From the NCBI RefSeq assembly GCF_035685805.1, contig NZ_DASSAB010000041.1, positions 42,677 through 106,676 on the forward strand: DNA of 64,000 nucleotides, in the 5' to 3' direction. The translations under genes and the position numbers were made by a program. Below are positions 36,410-45,241 of this stretch, one piece after another. Source of the DNA: Dyella_A sp035685805. GTDB taxonomy: Bacteria; Pseudomonadota; Gammaproteobacteria; Xanthomonadales; Rhodanobacteraceae. Position 1 is the stretch's first letter, and the number at the start of each line of letters is the position of its first letter. A model generated the notes under the pieces. That model made no database searches and had not been told where the DNA came from. It saw only the letters and a list, made by a program, of their open reading frames with translations.

Positions 36410-37534
36410 ATGACCGATGGACTCACCACGCGCGTCGTCGAGGACGAGACGGACTGGGATGCATTGCGCGGGCCGTGGGACGCGCTTTATCGGTCCAGCC
36501 CGCGGGCGTCCACGCCGCTGGACTTCCAATGGCTGCGCTGCTGGTGGGAGGTCTATGGCCCCGCGTACGGCCTTGGCGGCCTTCGCATCATCACGCTGTG
36601 GCGCGGCGAGACCCTGGCTGCCGTGCTGCCGCTTTATGTAGACGGTGGAAAGGGCGCCGCGATGGCAGTGCGCTGCTTGCGGTTTCTTTCAACGGGAGAA
36701 GCGGAATACGAAGAGACGTGTCCGGACTACCTTGATCTCCTGCATCTTCCGGGTGAGGGCGCCGCGTGCGCCGAGGCAGCGTGGGCAGCGGTCAACGGCC
36801 TGAGCTGGGATACGCTGGAGCTTCTCGACCTGCCGGGCGACTCGCCGCTGCGATATGCCGGGAATGCGCCGCCAGGCATGAAGGTGGCATCGCGTGGCGT
36901 CTGTCCCGTCGCGAACCTCGAAGGGGGGTTCGAGGCCTACCTGCAGCAGCTCTCCTACAAGACGCGCAAGCGCGCGCGGCAGGAAATCCGCAAGGTGGAG
37001 CAGGCCGGCGCGCAAATGCAACTGGCCACCCCCGATGAATCGGCCGCCTATTTCGAGGACCTGGTGCGCTTGCATCAGGCGAGGTGGACATCCGAAGGAA
37101 AAGCCGGGTGTTTTGCGGCGCCCCGCTTTACCGAGTTCAACCGCCGCCTGATCGACGCTTGGTCGGGAACCGGGCGGGTCGTGCTCGCACGCCTGGCATT
37201 GGCCAACGAGGCCTACGTGGTGCTCTACGGCTTCGTCACCGGGGCGAAGTTCGACCTCTACCAGACGGGTGTGGGCACGGTCGAAGGAACAGCGATCTAC
37301 AGCCCGGGGACGGTTTCCAACTTGTTGCTGATGGGCGCACTGGCCGATCGCGGGGTGGTGCGTTACGACTTCCTGCGCGGCGAGAGTGCCTACAAGAAAT
37401 CGTTGACGAGCGAGGGGTGCGAGCTGATCAGCTTGCATTGCTTTCGTGGCAGTGTGCGCACCATGGTCGATTGCCTGGTGCGCTTTATCCGGCGCGCAGT
37501 TCGGAAGGTGCTGCGAGTGATGACGCGCCGCTGA
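36410..37534 (+). CDS. CelD/BcsL-FemAB-like acyltransferase
   Basis: A 374-residue GNAT-fold protein of the FemAB/CelD (BcsL) type. The first half contains STPLDFQWLRCWWEVYG and GLRIITLWRGETLAAVLPLYVD. The second half has the family core SYKTRKRARQEIRKVEQAG, LHQARWTSEGKAGCF, and YSPGTVSNLLLMGALADRGVVRYDFLRGESAYKKSL. Members in XrtA-type EPS loci are predicted to acylate or aminoacylate the polymer. The donor is unknown. It is followed 14 bp later by a deacetylase gene. Confidence 0.8.
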   Translation: MTDGLTTRVVEDETDWDALRGPWDALYRSSPRASTPLDFQWLRCWWEVYGPAYGLGGLRIITLWRGETLAAVLPLYVDGGKGAAMAVRCLRFLSTGEAEYEETCPDYLDLLHLPGEGAACAEAAWAAVNGLSWDTLELLDLPGDSPLRYAGNAPPGMKVASRGVCPVANLEGGFEAYLQQLSYKTRKRARQEIRKVEQAGAQMQLATPDESAAYFEDLVRLHQARWTSEGKAGCFAAPRFTEFNRRLIDAWSGTGRVVLARLALANEAYVVLYGFVTGAKFDLYQTGVGTVEGTAIYSPGTVSNLLLMGALADRGVVRYDFLRGESAYKKSLTSEGCELISLHCFRGSVRTMVDCLVRFIRRAVRKVLRVMTRR

Positions 37535-37548
37535 GGAGGGGGATCGCG

Positions 37549-38544
37549 ATGAAAAAGGATGTGGCATCGAAGTGGCTCGATCGAACCGGGATGCGTCAGC
37601 TCGCGCGGCGCATGCTGCCCTGGTCGGGCCTGGTCGCCTTGAACTACCACCGCATCGGCGATGCGGCCGCCTCGCCTTACGATCGCGGGCTGTGGAGTGC
37701 GAGCGCGGAGGCTTTCAGCGAGCAGCTTCGCTTTCTCAAGCGGGAAATGGATGTCATCAGCCCGGCCGACCTGCCCGAGGTGGTGAAGGGCGGACGGGGG
37801 CGGTACGCCATGGTGACCTTCGATGATGGATATCGGGACAACTACGAGGTCGCGTTTCCTATCCTGACGCGCGAGTCTCTTCCGGCGACCTTCTTTGTCT
37901 CCACCGGCTACATCGATACGCCCAGCTTGCCCTGGTGGGACGAGATTGCGTGGATGGTGCGAACCGGCGCCACCGGTCCGCTTCGGCTCGATCCATGGAT
38001 CGAGAAGCCGGTGGCGTTCGACGAGCCGGATCGCGAAGGCGCCATTCGCACGCTTCTGCGAACGTACAAGGCCATTGCATCGCAGCGAACGGAAGCGTTT
38101 CTCGAGGCCATTGCTGCCGCAGCTGGCACAGGGCGGGCGCCTGCCGGCGAGGGCCGCGCGCTCTGGATGAACTGGGACATGCTCCGCGAGATGAAGGCTG
38201 CCGGGATGACCATAGGTGGCCACACCGTGACGCACCCGGTGCTGTCGCGCATGACGGACGAGGGCCAGCGCAGCGAGATCCAGACCTGCGCTGGCCGTCT
38301 GGCCGAGGAGCTGGGAGAACCGACGCGCTGCTTCAGTTATCCGGTGGGGAGTCTTGCCGCATTCGACGGGACGACCCGCGAGCTGCTGCGGAAGGCGGGG
38401 ATGGACTGTGCCTTCAGCTATTACGGGGGCTACAGGACGTTCGATGACTGGGATGATCTCGATATCCGACGTGTTGCCATCGAGCCGGAAATCGGTGGCT
38501 GCTGGTTCCGCTCCATCCTCAGCCTGCCGCGGATCTTCGCCTGA
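37549..38544 (+). CDS. NodB-type polysaccharide deacetylase (long)
   Basis: A 331-residue CE4-fold protein. Motif 1 is AMVTFDDGYRDNYEVAFPIL, motif 2 GGHTVTHPVLSRM with the two metal His residues, and SYPVGSLAAFD matches the later aromatic motif. The region WDEIAWMVRTGATGP is typical of the XrtA/EPS-associated subgroup. No signal peptide is visible. A strong GGAGGGGG ribosome binding site precedes ATG 37549. It is the last plus-strand gene of the EPS operon. The 231-bp gap after it faces the convergent export operon and shows no gene. Confidence 0.87.
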   Translation: MKKDVASKWLDRTGMRQLARRMLPWSGLVALNYHRIGDAAASPYDRGLWSASAEAFSEQLRFLKREMDVISPADLPEVVKGGRGRYAMVTFDDGYRDNYEVAFPILTRESLPATFFVSTGYIDTPSLPWWDEIAWMVRTGATGPLRLDPWIEKPVAFDEPDREGAIRTLLRTYKAIASQRTEAFLEAIAAAAGTGRAPAGEGRALWMNWDMLREMKAAGMTIGGHTVTHPVLSRMTDEGQRSEIQTCAGRLAEELGEPTRCFSYPVGSLAAFDGTTRELLRKAGMDCAFSYYGGYRTFDDWDDLDIRRVAIEPEIGGCWFRSILSLPRIFA

Positions 38545-38775
38545 CGGAGGACGATACGAGGCGCAAGCGGACAATGGGCCTTTGCAACCGGGGACCCGCT
38601 GTCGCTTCGCTACGGCGCCAACAGATTTCGCATGGGGAGCAGCTTCTTGGCCTCTGGGTCGGTGTATCCGAATACGCCCAGCGAACAGCTCTCGCCGCTC
38701 GATGCCCGGGCCGCTCGCGGGCAGCGGCCGGAGCTCGCGCTCCACTCCATCGCATGGGGCACGTCGAGCAGGTAC

Positions 38776-40101
38776 TCAGCGAGCGTAGGCAACCCCGACG
38801 TAGATCAGGTTTTCATGAAAGCCCCGGCCCACGGCGTTGCTGCTGCGCGTCTGCTGGCTGAGACTGGTACGCCAGCTCCAATGCGCGTTGACCTGGCGGG
38901 TCAGGGTCAGCAGAACCTGACGGGTGCGGTCCTTTCGATCGAGCGTCTGATAGGTGCGCCGCTCGGTCTCGTAATAGGCGGACAGCGTCAGCGTCGGTTG
39001 CAGGCGATAGTCGATGCCCACGCTGCCACCGCGCGCCGTCTGGTTGAAGGTCGGGTCTTCCGAGTACTCCAGCTTCGAATTGCGCGCCGCCAGAGTGAGC
39101 AGCAGTCGCTCGGTGCGAAATGCATAGTTGAGCTCCGCGCGACGCTCTTCGTAAACCTGCGCGCTCACCACGGCGTTGCCCGCGTTGGTGCCTCCGTTGA
39201 TGCCGCCGACGGTGGCGCCGGAACTTCCGCTGATGTTCTGCGCTGGTTGCCGCATCAAGCCCTGCGCTGCGTCCGAATACTGGCGCGAGCCGGTGACGCC
39301 CAGGGTCGTGCGCTCGGTGGCGTGCCAGTTGACGATCAGGCGTGCCAACGGGCTGGACGCTTTCCGCGACGCGGCGCGGTCGAGCGAAACCTGGGAATAG
39401 CCCAACGCCACGTCCAGGTCGACGTGGTTGAGCTTGCTGACATAGCGCGCGTACGCCTCGCTGCCGTTGTAGTCGGCGTTGCCCTGCAGTGGCTCGGAGA
39501 AGGTCACGCGCCGGGTTTCGACATTCAATGAAAGCTGGTCGGTCGCGTTGAGGCTCTTGAGGATGCGCAGCGCCGCCTGGCCGCGCTGGGAATTGAAGCT
39601 CTTGGTCTTCTGCGCGTAGCTGTTGATATAGCGGAGCTCCCCTTCGCCGGAGAGGGTTTCGCCGAGGCGGAAATGCAGGGTTGGTCCAAGCGAGTAGACG
39701 TTGGTCTGCTGCAGGTTTTCCGGGGCGTTGCTGGCCAGCGTGTCCACCGGCTGTACGCTGGCAAAGTCCTCCGCGGTCAGGTCCAGCCGGCCCGGCAGCA
39801 TCACCCAGTTCACGTGGCCGGCGAGCGAGCTCTGGGTCTGGTCGGTGTAGTCGCCGCCCAGGTAACGGCGGTAGTGGATGTCGCCGGCAATGTTGGCCTG
39901 CACGGTGGCACCATTCTGCAACAGCGAGAAGTTGAACCCCGGCAGGAGCGAGCTTTCACCCTTGGCGTTGTCGCTGCTTAACCGGATATTGTCGCTGTGC
40001 TCCACGCCGCTGTATAGCGTGTAGTCGATCTCCGTGGCCCTGGCGGCCAGCGTGGCGAGCGCCAGCAGGATCGCGCTGACGAGCCTGGTCGAGCTGAACA
40101 T
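38776..40101 (-). CDS. EPS-associated outer-membrane beta-barrel protein
   Basis: A 441-residue exported protein. The start at 40101 gives the signal MFSSTRLVSAILLALATLAARATE. The mature part is a run of amphipathic beta strands with turns (EIDYTLYSGVEHSDNIRLS, QLSLNVETRRVTF, RTYQTLDRKDRTRQVLLTLTRQV) and ends in a beta-strand like VGVAYAR. It resembles the 'PEP-CTERM/XrtA-associated' beta-barrel found in exosortase EPS loci, which probably conducts or anchors polymer at the outer membrane. It is the last gene of the minus-strand export operon, with 135 bp before it. Confidence 0.78.
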   Translation of the reverse strand: MFSSTRLVSAILLALATLAARATEIDYTLYSGVEHSDNIRLSSDNAKGESSLLPGFNFSLLQNGATVQANIAGDIHYRRYLGGDYTDQTQSSLAGHVNWVMLPGRLDLTAEDFASVQPVDTLASNAPENLQQTNVYSLGPTLHFRLGETLSGEGELRYINSYAQKTKSFNSQRGQAALRILKSLNATDQLSLNVETRRVTFSEPLQGNADYNGSEAYARYVSKLNHVDLDVALGYSQVSLDRAASRKASSPLARLIVNWHATERTTLGVTGSRQYSDAAQGLMRQPAQNISGSSGATVGGINGGTNAGNAVVSAQVYEERRAELNYAFRTERLLLTLAARNSKLEYSEDPTFNQTARGGSVGIDYRLQPTLTLSAYYETERRTYQTLDRKDRTRQVLLTLTRQVNAHWSWRTSLSQQTRSSNAVGRGFHENLIYVGVAYAR

Positions 40102-40236
40102 GGTCGTTCCCCTGATGCATCGCACCTTCTGGTGGTGCCCCTGATACGTCGGTATCCAGCATTCCGTTTGCGCGCCGCAAGCGGCGTCCAGTCCACGCAG
40201 ATCCACTCGACACAGGTGCGCTCAGGGGCGCCTGTC

Positions 40237-41016
40237 TCAAGGCGCGTGATTGAAGATGACGCCGGCCAGCTTCGCCGAATCGAACTTCGCGGCGGCCTGT
40301 GAGATCGACTTGGCCGTGTCGCGCCCGTAGCCGGCGACAAGCACGACGAAGTCCGCCAGGTCGGCCAGGATGCGTGCATCCGGCGCATCCTTGGCCGCGG
40401 GGCCGTCGAGGAAGATGTAGCGGTCGTCGTAGCGACTGCGCAGCGAGTCGATGACCGCGCGCATCCGGAACGAGGAGAAGTACTCGCCGACATTCTCACG
40501 TGCCGTACCGACAGGAATCAGGCGCACGTGGGGAATCACGGTCGGGTAGATCACCGACTTGATGCCGCGGGAGGGTTGCTCGAGGAAGTCGATCAGGCCG
40601 CCTTGGGAATCATCCACCCCCAGCACCTTGTGCTGCTCGGGATAACGCAGATTGCAGTCGATCAGCAGGCTGGTCTTGGCCTGGTCGAACGCGAACGCCG
40701 CAGCCAGGTTGCGGGCGACGAAACTGCTGCCCGAGCGCGGGCTGACCGCGACCACCAGGGTGATGAAGTTCTGCAGGCCTGCCAATTCGAGCAGGCGCGT
40801 GCGGATTTCCCGGAACACGTCGGCCTGGCTGCGCGCGGACTGCTCCGGATGGATCAGGCGGCGCTCTTCCAGCTGCCTGGGGACCAGCGTGCGCGTCTCG
40901 GTCATGAGCGCGATGGACTGGCTGCTGGACGTTCGCTGCGGCAGATGCGCATCGATCGACAGCTCGTTCAGCTCGACGAAGTCCGCGTCGCCCGGTTCCT
41001 GCGGGTGACTGGTCAT
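40237..41016 (-). CDS. BY-kinase-like ATPase with degenerate Walker A
   Basis: A 259-residue CpsD/Wzc-type P-loop homologue located directly after the chain-length protein, with ATGA overlap at 41013. In place of a GKS/T Walker A loop, residues 92-99 read SPRSGSSF. The Walker A' Asp-x-Asp appears as LLIDCNLR. Walker B reads YIFLDGPAA. There is no C-terminal tyrosine cluster; the chain ends FNHAP. ATP binding and autophosphorylation are thus doubtful, and it may be a regulatory partner. The family role is control of chain length and export. The start at 41016 follows from the overlap. Confidence 0.82.
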   Translation of the reverse strand: MTSHPQEPGDADFVELNELSIDAHLPQRTSSSQSIALMTETRTLVPRQLEERRLIHPEQSARSQADVFREIRTRLLELAGLQNFITLVVAVSPRSGSSFVARNLAAAFAFDQAKTSLLIDCNLRYPEQHKVLGVDDSQGGLIDFLEQPSRGIKSVIYPTVIPHVRLIPVGTARENVGEYFSSFRMRAVIDSLRSRYDDRYIFLDGPAAKDAPDARILADLADFVVLVAGYGRDTAKSISQAAAKFDSAKLAGVIFNHAP

Positions 41017-42563
41017 GGCGCACCCCTCATGTTGATCCATACCGAGAGCATGTAAGCCAGCACCACGCCAACCGCAACCGCACCGAGCAGCCCGTTGCGC
41101 ACGCGTTGGCGTCGCAGATCCATCGGCGTGGGAAAGTAGGGCACGACGGCGAGCACGCCCAGCCCGGTCAGTCGCTCCAGCTCCTCGCCCGAACGCAGGC
41201 GTGGATCGAAGTGGACCAGCGCGAACGCCAGGGCCAGCGGCACCGCCAGTGCCAGCACGAACCCCGCGAGGGCGAAATGCAGGAAGCGCAGGCCGGAAGG
41301 ATTCAGCGGCAACACGGCCGGATCCTGCACCACGAAGGTGAGGCCCTGCTGGGTGGCATCGAGGTTCATCGACACACGGGCATTCTCGCGGCGCTTGAGC
41401 AGGTCCTGGTAGACGTCGCGGTTGACGTCGTAGTCGCGCGTGAGCTCCGCCGTGACGTTTTCCGACCCGGCAATGCGCTTGGCGCGATCGAGCTCGGCGT
41501 TGAGCATGGACTCGCTGGCGTTCATGCGCGCGTTGCTTGCCGCGATGTCCGCCTGCAGCGCGGACAGTTGGCTCTTCATCTGCTGATACAACGGGTTGAA
41601 CTGCGCGTTGCCATCGATGGCGACAGCCGCACCACCCGCCCGGGCCTGCTGCTTGCTTGCCGCGGCGCGGTCGAGCTGGCTCTTCAGGTCAGCGATCTGG
41701 TGGCGAATGCGAACCACGTCGGGGTATTCGTTGGTGTAGGTCAGCAGCAGCTTGTCCAGCTGGGCCTGCAGGTCGGCCATCTGGGCGCGGTATACGCCTT
41801 CCGTGGTCTGCACCGCGGTGACCTCGGATTCACCCGACAGCTGGGCCTTCAGCGAAGCCTCCTGCGAGCGCTTTTCCATCAGGTCCATGCGGGCGTTTTC
41901 CACCTGCGAACGGAGCTCGCCAATGCGCGCGTTGGTGCTGGCATCGCTGCCGGGCCGCGCGTCGATGTTCTCTTCGCGGTACTTCTTGATGTTGTTTTCC
42001 GCCGCGGTGAGCTTCTGGCGATACGCCTCCACCTGGCTGTCGATGAACTCGTAGGCGTCGCGGCTCTCGCGCTGCTTCGACGCCAGGCTCTCGCTGATGA
42101 ACAGCTTGCCGAACTCGCTGGTGACCGTGAATGCGCGCTGCGGGTCACTGTCGTGGTAGCTGATGGTGATCAGGTTGCCATGGGAAATGTTGACCGTGGT
42201 GCGCGACTTGATCCCGTCGATGATGCGGTTCTGCTCCGCCGGGCTGGGATGCTCGGCGAGCCAGCCGCCGCGGTTGAGCACCCGGTTCATCACGTCGCGG
42301 CTGAAGATCACGTCGCGCGCGATACCTGCCCGATTCTTGGTGCCGGTGGCCGCCGCCGCGCCCTCCATCAGCGGCGTGATGATGCTGCTGTCCTGCGCGA
42401 GGATCGTGGTCGATGCGTCGTAGCGCTTGGGCCACGCCAGCCCCAGCGCCAACGCGCACAGCGCGATCACCGCGAAAATGAGAATGATGGCGGTGAGGCG
42501 TCGCCGCGCCTCGGTCAGAAGTACCGGCAGCAAGGCCAGCAAGGATGATTGGTTTTCAGTCAT
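41013..42563 (-). CDS. Wzc-type chain-length determinant (XrtA-like)
   Basis: A 516-residue PCP-family protein with an N-terminal membrane helix (ILIFAVIALCALALGLAW, about residues 26-45). A long periplasmic coiled-coil part (about residues 170-370) is rich in Gln/Glu/Lys. Two C-terminal helices (FALAGFVLALAVPLALAFAL and GLLGAVAVGVVLAYMLSVW) follow. The internal pattern matches the XrtA-system chain-length determinant rather than enterobacterial Wzz. It lacks a fused kinase domain, which is supplied by the next gene. It polymerises around the export pore with Wza. Confidence 0.88.
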   Translation of the reverse strand: MTENQSSLLALLPVLLTEARRRLTAIILIFAVIALCALALGLAWPKRYDASTTILAQDSSIITPLMEGAAAATGTKNRAGIARDVIFSRDVMNRVLNRGGWLAEHPSPAEQNRIIDGIKSRTTVNISHGNLITISYHDSDPQRAFTVTSEFGKLFISESLASKQRESRDAYEFIDSQVEAYRQKLTAAENNIKKYREENIDARPGSDASTNARIGELRSQVENARMDLMEKRSQEASLKAQLSGESEVTAVQTTEGVYRAQMADLQAQLDKLLLTYTNEYPDVVRIRHQIADLKSQLDRAAASKQQARAGGAAVAIDGNAQFNPLYQQMKSQLSALQADIAASNARMNASESMLNAELDRAKRIAGSENVTAELTRDYDVNRDVYQDLLKRRENARVSMNLDATQQGLTFVVQDPAVLPLNPSGLRFLHFALAGFVLALAVPLALAFALVHFDPRLRSGEELERLTGLGVLAVVPYFPTPMDLRRQRVRNGLLGAVAVGVVLAYMLSVWINMRGAP

Positions 42564-42592
42564 GACGTCCCCTCACGTCCGTGTTCGACGAC

Positions 42593-43213
42593 TCAGAAAG
42601 ATCGCTGCGGCACGGTGATGACGTCGCCCGGCTCAACCGGGTAGTTCGTGCCCAGCTGGCCGTCCTGCAGGATGTGGCCAAGCTGCACGGAGTAGGACTT
42701 CGTCCCGGTGCTCGTCTTGCGATAGAGCTCGGTGCGGTCAGGCGCGGCGAACTCGGTGATGCCGCCGGAGGCGAGCACGGCATCGAGCACCGTCATGCCC
42801 TGGTGATAGGGGATGGAAACGGGCGAGCGCACGGCACCGGTGACGCGCACGCGCAGCAGGTACTCGTGACTGCGCAGCTCGGTGACGATTACCGCCACCT
42901 GGGGATCGCGGATGAACCCCTTCAGCTGCGTCTGGATGTCCGCGGAGACTTCGTCCGGCGTCTTGCCGCCGGCTTCCACGTCGCCGATCAGCGGTACCGT
43001 GATGCGGCCGTCGGGGCGGACCGGCACCTTCACGCTGAGGTCGGGGTTGTTCCATACCGAGACCTGCAAAAGGTCATCCACACCGATGTGATACACCGCC
43101 ATCGCCTGCGCATTTGGATTGAACTCGGGCGCGGCGGAAGAACCTGGCGAGCTGGCGCATGCGCCAAGCAGCGAAACCAGCAGGGCCAGCAGGGCGGCCT
43201 GGTAGATCTTCAT
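42593..43213 (-). CDS. Wza-type polysaccharide export lipoprotein
   Basis: A 206-residue outer-membrane export protein. The signal peptide ends in the lipobox LLGAC after MKIYQAALLALLVS. The poly-export domain carries YHIGVDDLLQVSVWNNPDLSVKVPVRPDGRITVPLIGDV. One SLBB domain begins at VRVTGAVRSPVSIPYHQGMTVLDA. It is shorter than E. coli Wza (about 360) and lacks the C-terminal membrane helix, as usual for XrtA-type loci. It is the first gene of the minus-strand operon. ATG 43213 is the start; an upstream TTG frame is spurious. Confidence 0.88.
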   Translation of the reverse strand: MKIYQAALLALLVSLLGACASSPGSSAAPEFNPNAQAMAVYHIGVDDLLQVSVWNNPDLSVKVPVRPDGRITVPLIGDVEAGGKTPDEVSADIQTQLKGFIRDPQVAVIVTELRSHEYLLRVRVTGAVRSPVSIPYHQGMTVLDAVLASGGITEFAAPDRTELYRKTSTGTKSYSVQLGHILQDGQLGTNYPVEPGDVITVPQRSF

Positions 43214-43224
43214 AAGTGTGGTCC

Positions 43225-43238
43225 ATGTCACTTGACAT
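43225..43238. promoter_or_regulatory. Perfect 14-bp palindrome upstream of export operon
   Basis: ATGTCACTTGACAT lies 12 bp upstream of the export-lipoprotein start, in the untranslated or promoter region of that operon. It is a candidate repressor or activator operator. No partner regulator is encoded nearby. Confidence 0.4.
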
Positions 43239-43383
43239 TCCGGGGATGAGATATTAACCGCCAATTAAAACCTTCTCCACAAGGATTTTTCGTTGTCCGG
43301 GCCTTCGCCCGGGCCCGTGGCTGCGGGGAGGGCGCGCCGGCGGCGGCCTAGGCGCATGGCCCCCTTTGGGCGACCATAGGCCC

Positions 43384-43476
43384 ATGCAAAGCCCCTTGAG
43401 CCCCTGTTCTACCGAGGCATCGACCCTCTGGCGCGTCTGCGTCGCCCCGATGATGGACTGGACCGATAGAACCTGA
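43384..43476 (+). pseudogene. Truncated 5' end of dusA left by integration
   Basis: A 30-codon frame MQSPLSPCSTEASTLWRVCVAPMMDWTDRT followed by TGA. Codons 16-29 are the same peptide (WRVCVAPMMDWTDR) as the conserved N-terminus of the intact dusA at 55934. This is the original chromosomal start of dusA, severed by the integrative element. The original dusA promoter should still be active here and now reads into the element. Confidence 0.85.
43428..43467. other. Left attachment site (att repeat)
   Basis: A 40-bp copy of the dusA segment encoding WRVCVAPMMDWTD. It differs from the right copy only at 43446 (C for G). The 21 bp at 43447-43467 are identical to 56027-56047 and probably include the crossover core. 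Confidence 0.88.
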
Positions 43477-43520
43477 AAGGTCAGCCTTCATAGGCTTTGT
43501 GGACGGCAAGTTTCCGTCGT

Positions 43521-43546
43521 GTAGCACCTGTGTTGCACTAGTGCTA
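43521..43546. repeat. Integrase arm-like repeats, left end
   Basis: GTAGCAC (43521), TTGCAC (43533) and the inverse GTGCTA (43541) cluster about 55-80 bp inside the left att repeat. The same heptamer occurs four times near the right end (55863-55908). Confidence 0.5.
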
Positions 43547-43717
43547 AGGGAAATGGGGCGTCGGAGATATCGCACCTACAGATACCCGCCTCGCGCTGAG
43601 GCAAACGCAGCACCGCCAGCTCGCCGCTACGGCGGCGGCTTCTGACCCTAAGCGGTCGCTCGTCACTATCCGCTTGTGACGGCCGATTCGGAGGTGGAGC
43701 AGCCGTTCATCTATTTG

Positions 43718-43735
43718 GTTGGTGGCGCCACCAAC
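43718..43735. repeat. Perfect 18-bp palindrome
   Basis: GTTGGTGGCGCCACCAAC has no mismatch or spacer. It lies in the non-coding left arm of the element, 280 bp before the methyltransferase start, and is a candidate binding site for a dimeric regulator. Confidence 0.6.
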
Positions 43736-44015
43736 AGCAAAAAATCGGCACGTTGATCGGCTCCGTCGGGCGTCATCGCCATAGAGGGCCGTGAGTCTCC
43801 GCTGTCGGGACTGCTTCCGAGCGCGACAGATCAATGACTCGACGACGTTGATGCAAACAGAGCAGCCCGTTGAGGAATAGGCAGCGCGATGACACCTTTT
43901 TGTCAACGGGGTGAGGCAGCGGCGGCATTTCCGAGGCCGTGCGTTATCATACGTCCATCTCGCGAACGGGCTGCCCGCTTCCTTTTCTGTCAAGGCGCCA
44001 TCTAAGGGTTTACAG

Positions 44016-45206
44016 ATGTATCTCGAACCGGAACCCCGACTCGACGAAGCCTCGTTCCCCGTGCTCGAGCTCGAAGGCTCAAGACTAAATATCATCGGAA
44101 AATCGCGTGCAAGTCGTTTGCCGTGGCGAGGACAGTTCTCTCCACAGCTCATCGAGTATTTGCTCGAAAAAGTCTGCCCGGATGCTTCAGTAGTCCTTGA
44201 CCCGTTCTGCGGAAGTGGAACAGTGTTGTTCGAGGCCGCCCAGCGAGGAAGTGTTGGAATAGGCTCCGAGGTTAACCCAGCAGCGTGGCACCTAGCTTCG
44301 CTTGCATCGTTGAGCGGCCAGCCAGTGGCAGAATTCGGTCGACTGAAGTCCGCCTTAACGAGCGCTAGTGCTAACCTCCTTTCTTCGAGTCAAGCGCCCG
44401 AGCGTGTCATAGATGCGGTGAAGGGTCTCGGTAGTGACCCGGCGCTCCAGAAATGCCTTACGGCAGCCATATTGCTTGGCATGGGTGACAAGCCCGACAT
44501 AACGCACAATTCCCTCTCGCGCGGACTCTTATGTGTCGCAGGCATGCTTGACGAACTCAAGAGCTACGGCGGATCCGCAAAGTGTTTTCTCGGTGACGCA
44601 CGCAGTTTGGCCGTCGACGCTGAAACGGTTGACGCGGTAATCACATCCCCCCCCTACATCAACGTTTTCAATTACCACCAGAATTATCGGCCGGCGGTGG
44701 AGTTACTAGGCTGGGACCCGCTGAAGGCAGCAAGCTCGGAGATAGGCGCCAATCGCAAACATCGCGGGAACAGATTTCTGACTGTCGTCCAATATTGCAT
44801 GGATATGGCACAGGTTTTGAACGAATTAGCACGAGTATGTAAACAGGGAGCGCCTGTCGTTTTTGTTGTGGGAAGGCAGTCGAGCGTGCTGGGATGTTCG
44901 TTCCGAAATTCCCACCTCATTGAGAGTCTTATGAGGAAAAGTGCCGGCTATCAAGTCCTGCAAACCGAAGAGCGCGTGTTCAGCAATCGCTATGGGCAAG
45001 ATATATACGAAGACGTGATAATCGCACGGCGCGTTGGCTGCAACCCCATTGCTCTCGACTGCGCGCGATTGCTCGGACAACAGGCCTTAGCTACTGCTTT
45101 GGATGGCGCACCTGAAAAGAGCGAGGAAGCGCTTCAAGCAGCGATAACGGGTATCAAGAAAGTACAGCCGTCGCCACTGTTGGCTTTCGAAGACACGCCG
45201 TACTAG
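44016..45206 (+). CDS. DNA methyltransferase of restriction-modification pair
   Basis: A 396-residue AdoMet-dependent DNA amino-methyltransferase. The AdoMet motif I VVLDPFCGSGTVLFEA (D62-T69) comes before the catalytic motif IV AVITSPPYINVFNYHQNYR (S211-Y214). SPPY is most common in N4-cytosine enzymes, but the motif order is I then IV, unlike classical beta-class N4 enzymes. It should protect host DNA from the Bpu10I-like nuclease encoded 35 bp downstream. ATG 44016 is used: AAGGG lies 7 bp upstream. Codon use is clearly less GC-biased than in the flanks. Confidence 0.85.
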   Translation: MYLEPEPRLDEASFPVLELEGSRLNIIGKSRASRLPWRGQFSPQLIEYLLEKVCPDASVVLDPFCGSGTVLFEAAQRGSVGIGSEVNPAAWHLASLASLSGQPVAEFGRLKSALTSASANLLSSSQAPERVIDAVKGLGSDPALQKCLTAAILLGMGDKPDITHNSLSRGLLCVAGMLDELKSYGGSAKCFLGDARSLAVDAETVDAVITSPPYINVFNYHQNYRPAVELLGWDPLKAASSEIGANRKHRGNRFLTVVQYCMDMAQVLNELARVCKQGAPVVFVVGRQSSVLGCSFRNSHLIESLMRKSAGYQVLQTEERVFSNRYGQDIYEDVIIARRVGCNPIALDCARLLGQQALATALDGAPEKSEEALQAAITGIKKVQPSPLLAFEDTPY

Positions 45207-45241
45207 GTCGTTCCAAGACACAACCGTAGAAAGGTCAGGCA

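Larger units (their letters stand above)
43477..44015. other. Non-coding left end of element
   Basis: This 540-bp stretch has no convincing gene. Frames here are short, or in one minus-strand case overlap the methyltransferase start with Cys/Arg/Ser-rich sequence. It holds GTAGCAC-type repeats near the att site (43521-43546) and a perfect 18-bp palindrome (43718-43735). Confidence 0.5.

Noticed and set aside
43297..43312. Hairpin CCGGGC/GCCCGG as terminator between the export operon and dusA remnant
   Set aside because: The T-run lies on the 5' side and the stem is short. It may have a role in the leader, but no terminator call is justified.
43544..44152. 202-codon minus-strand frame at the left end of the element
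   Set aside because: It overlaps the 5' part of the methyltransferase gene, is Cys/Arg/Ser-rich with no recognisable domain, and has no good ribosome binding site.
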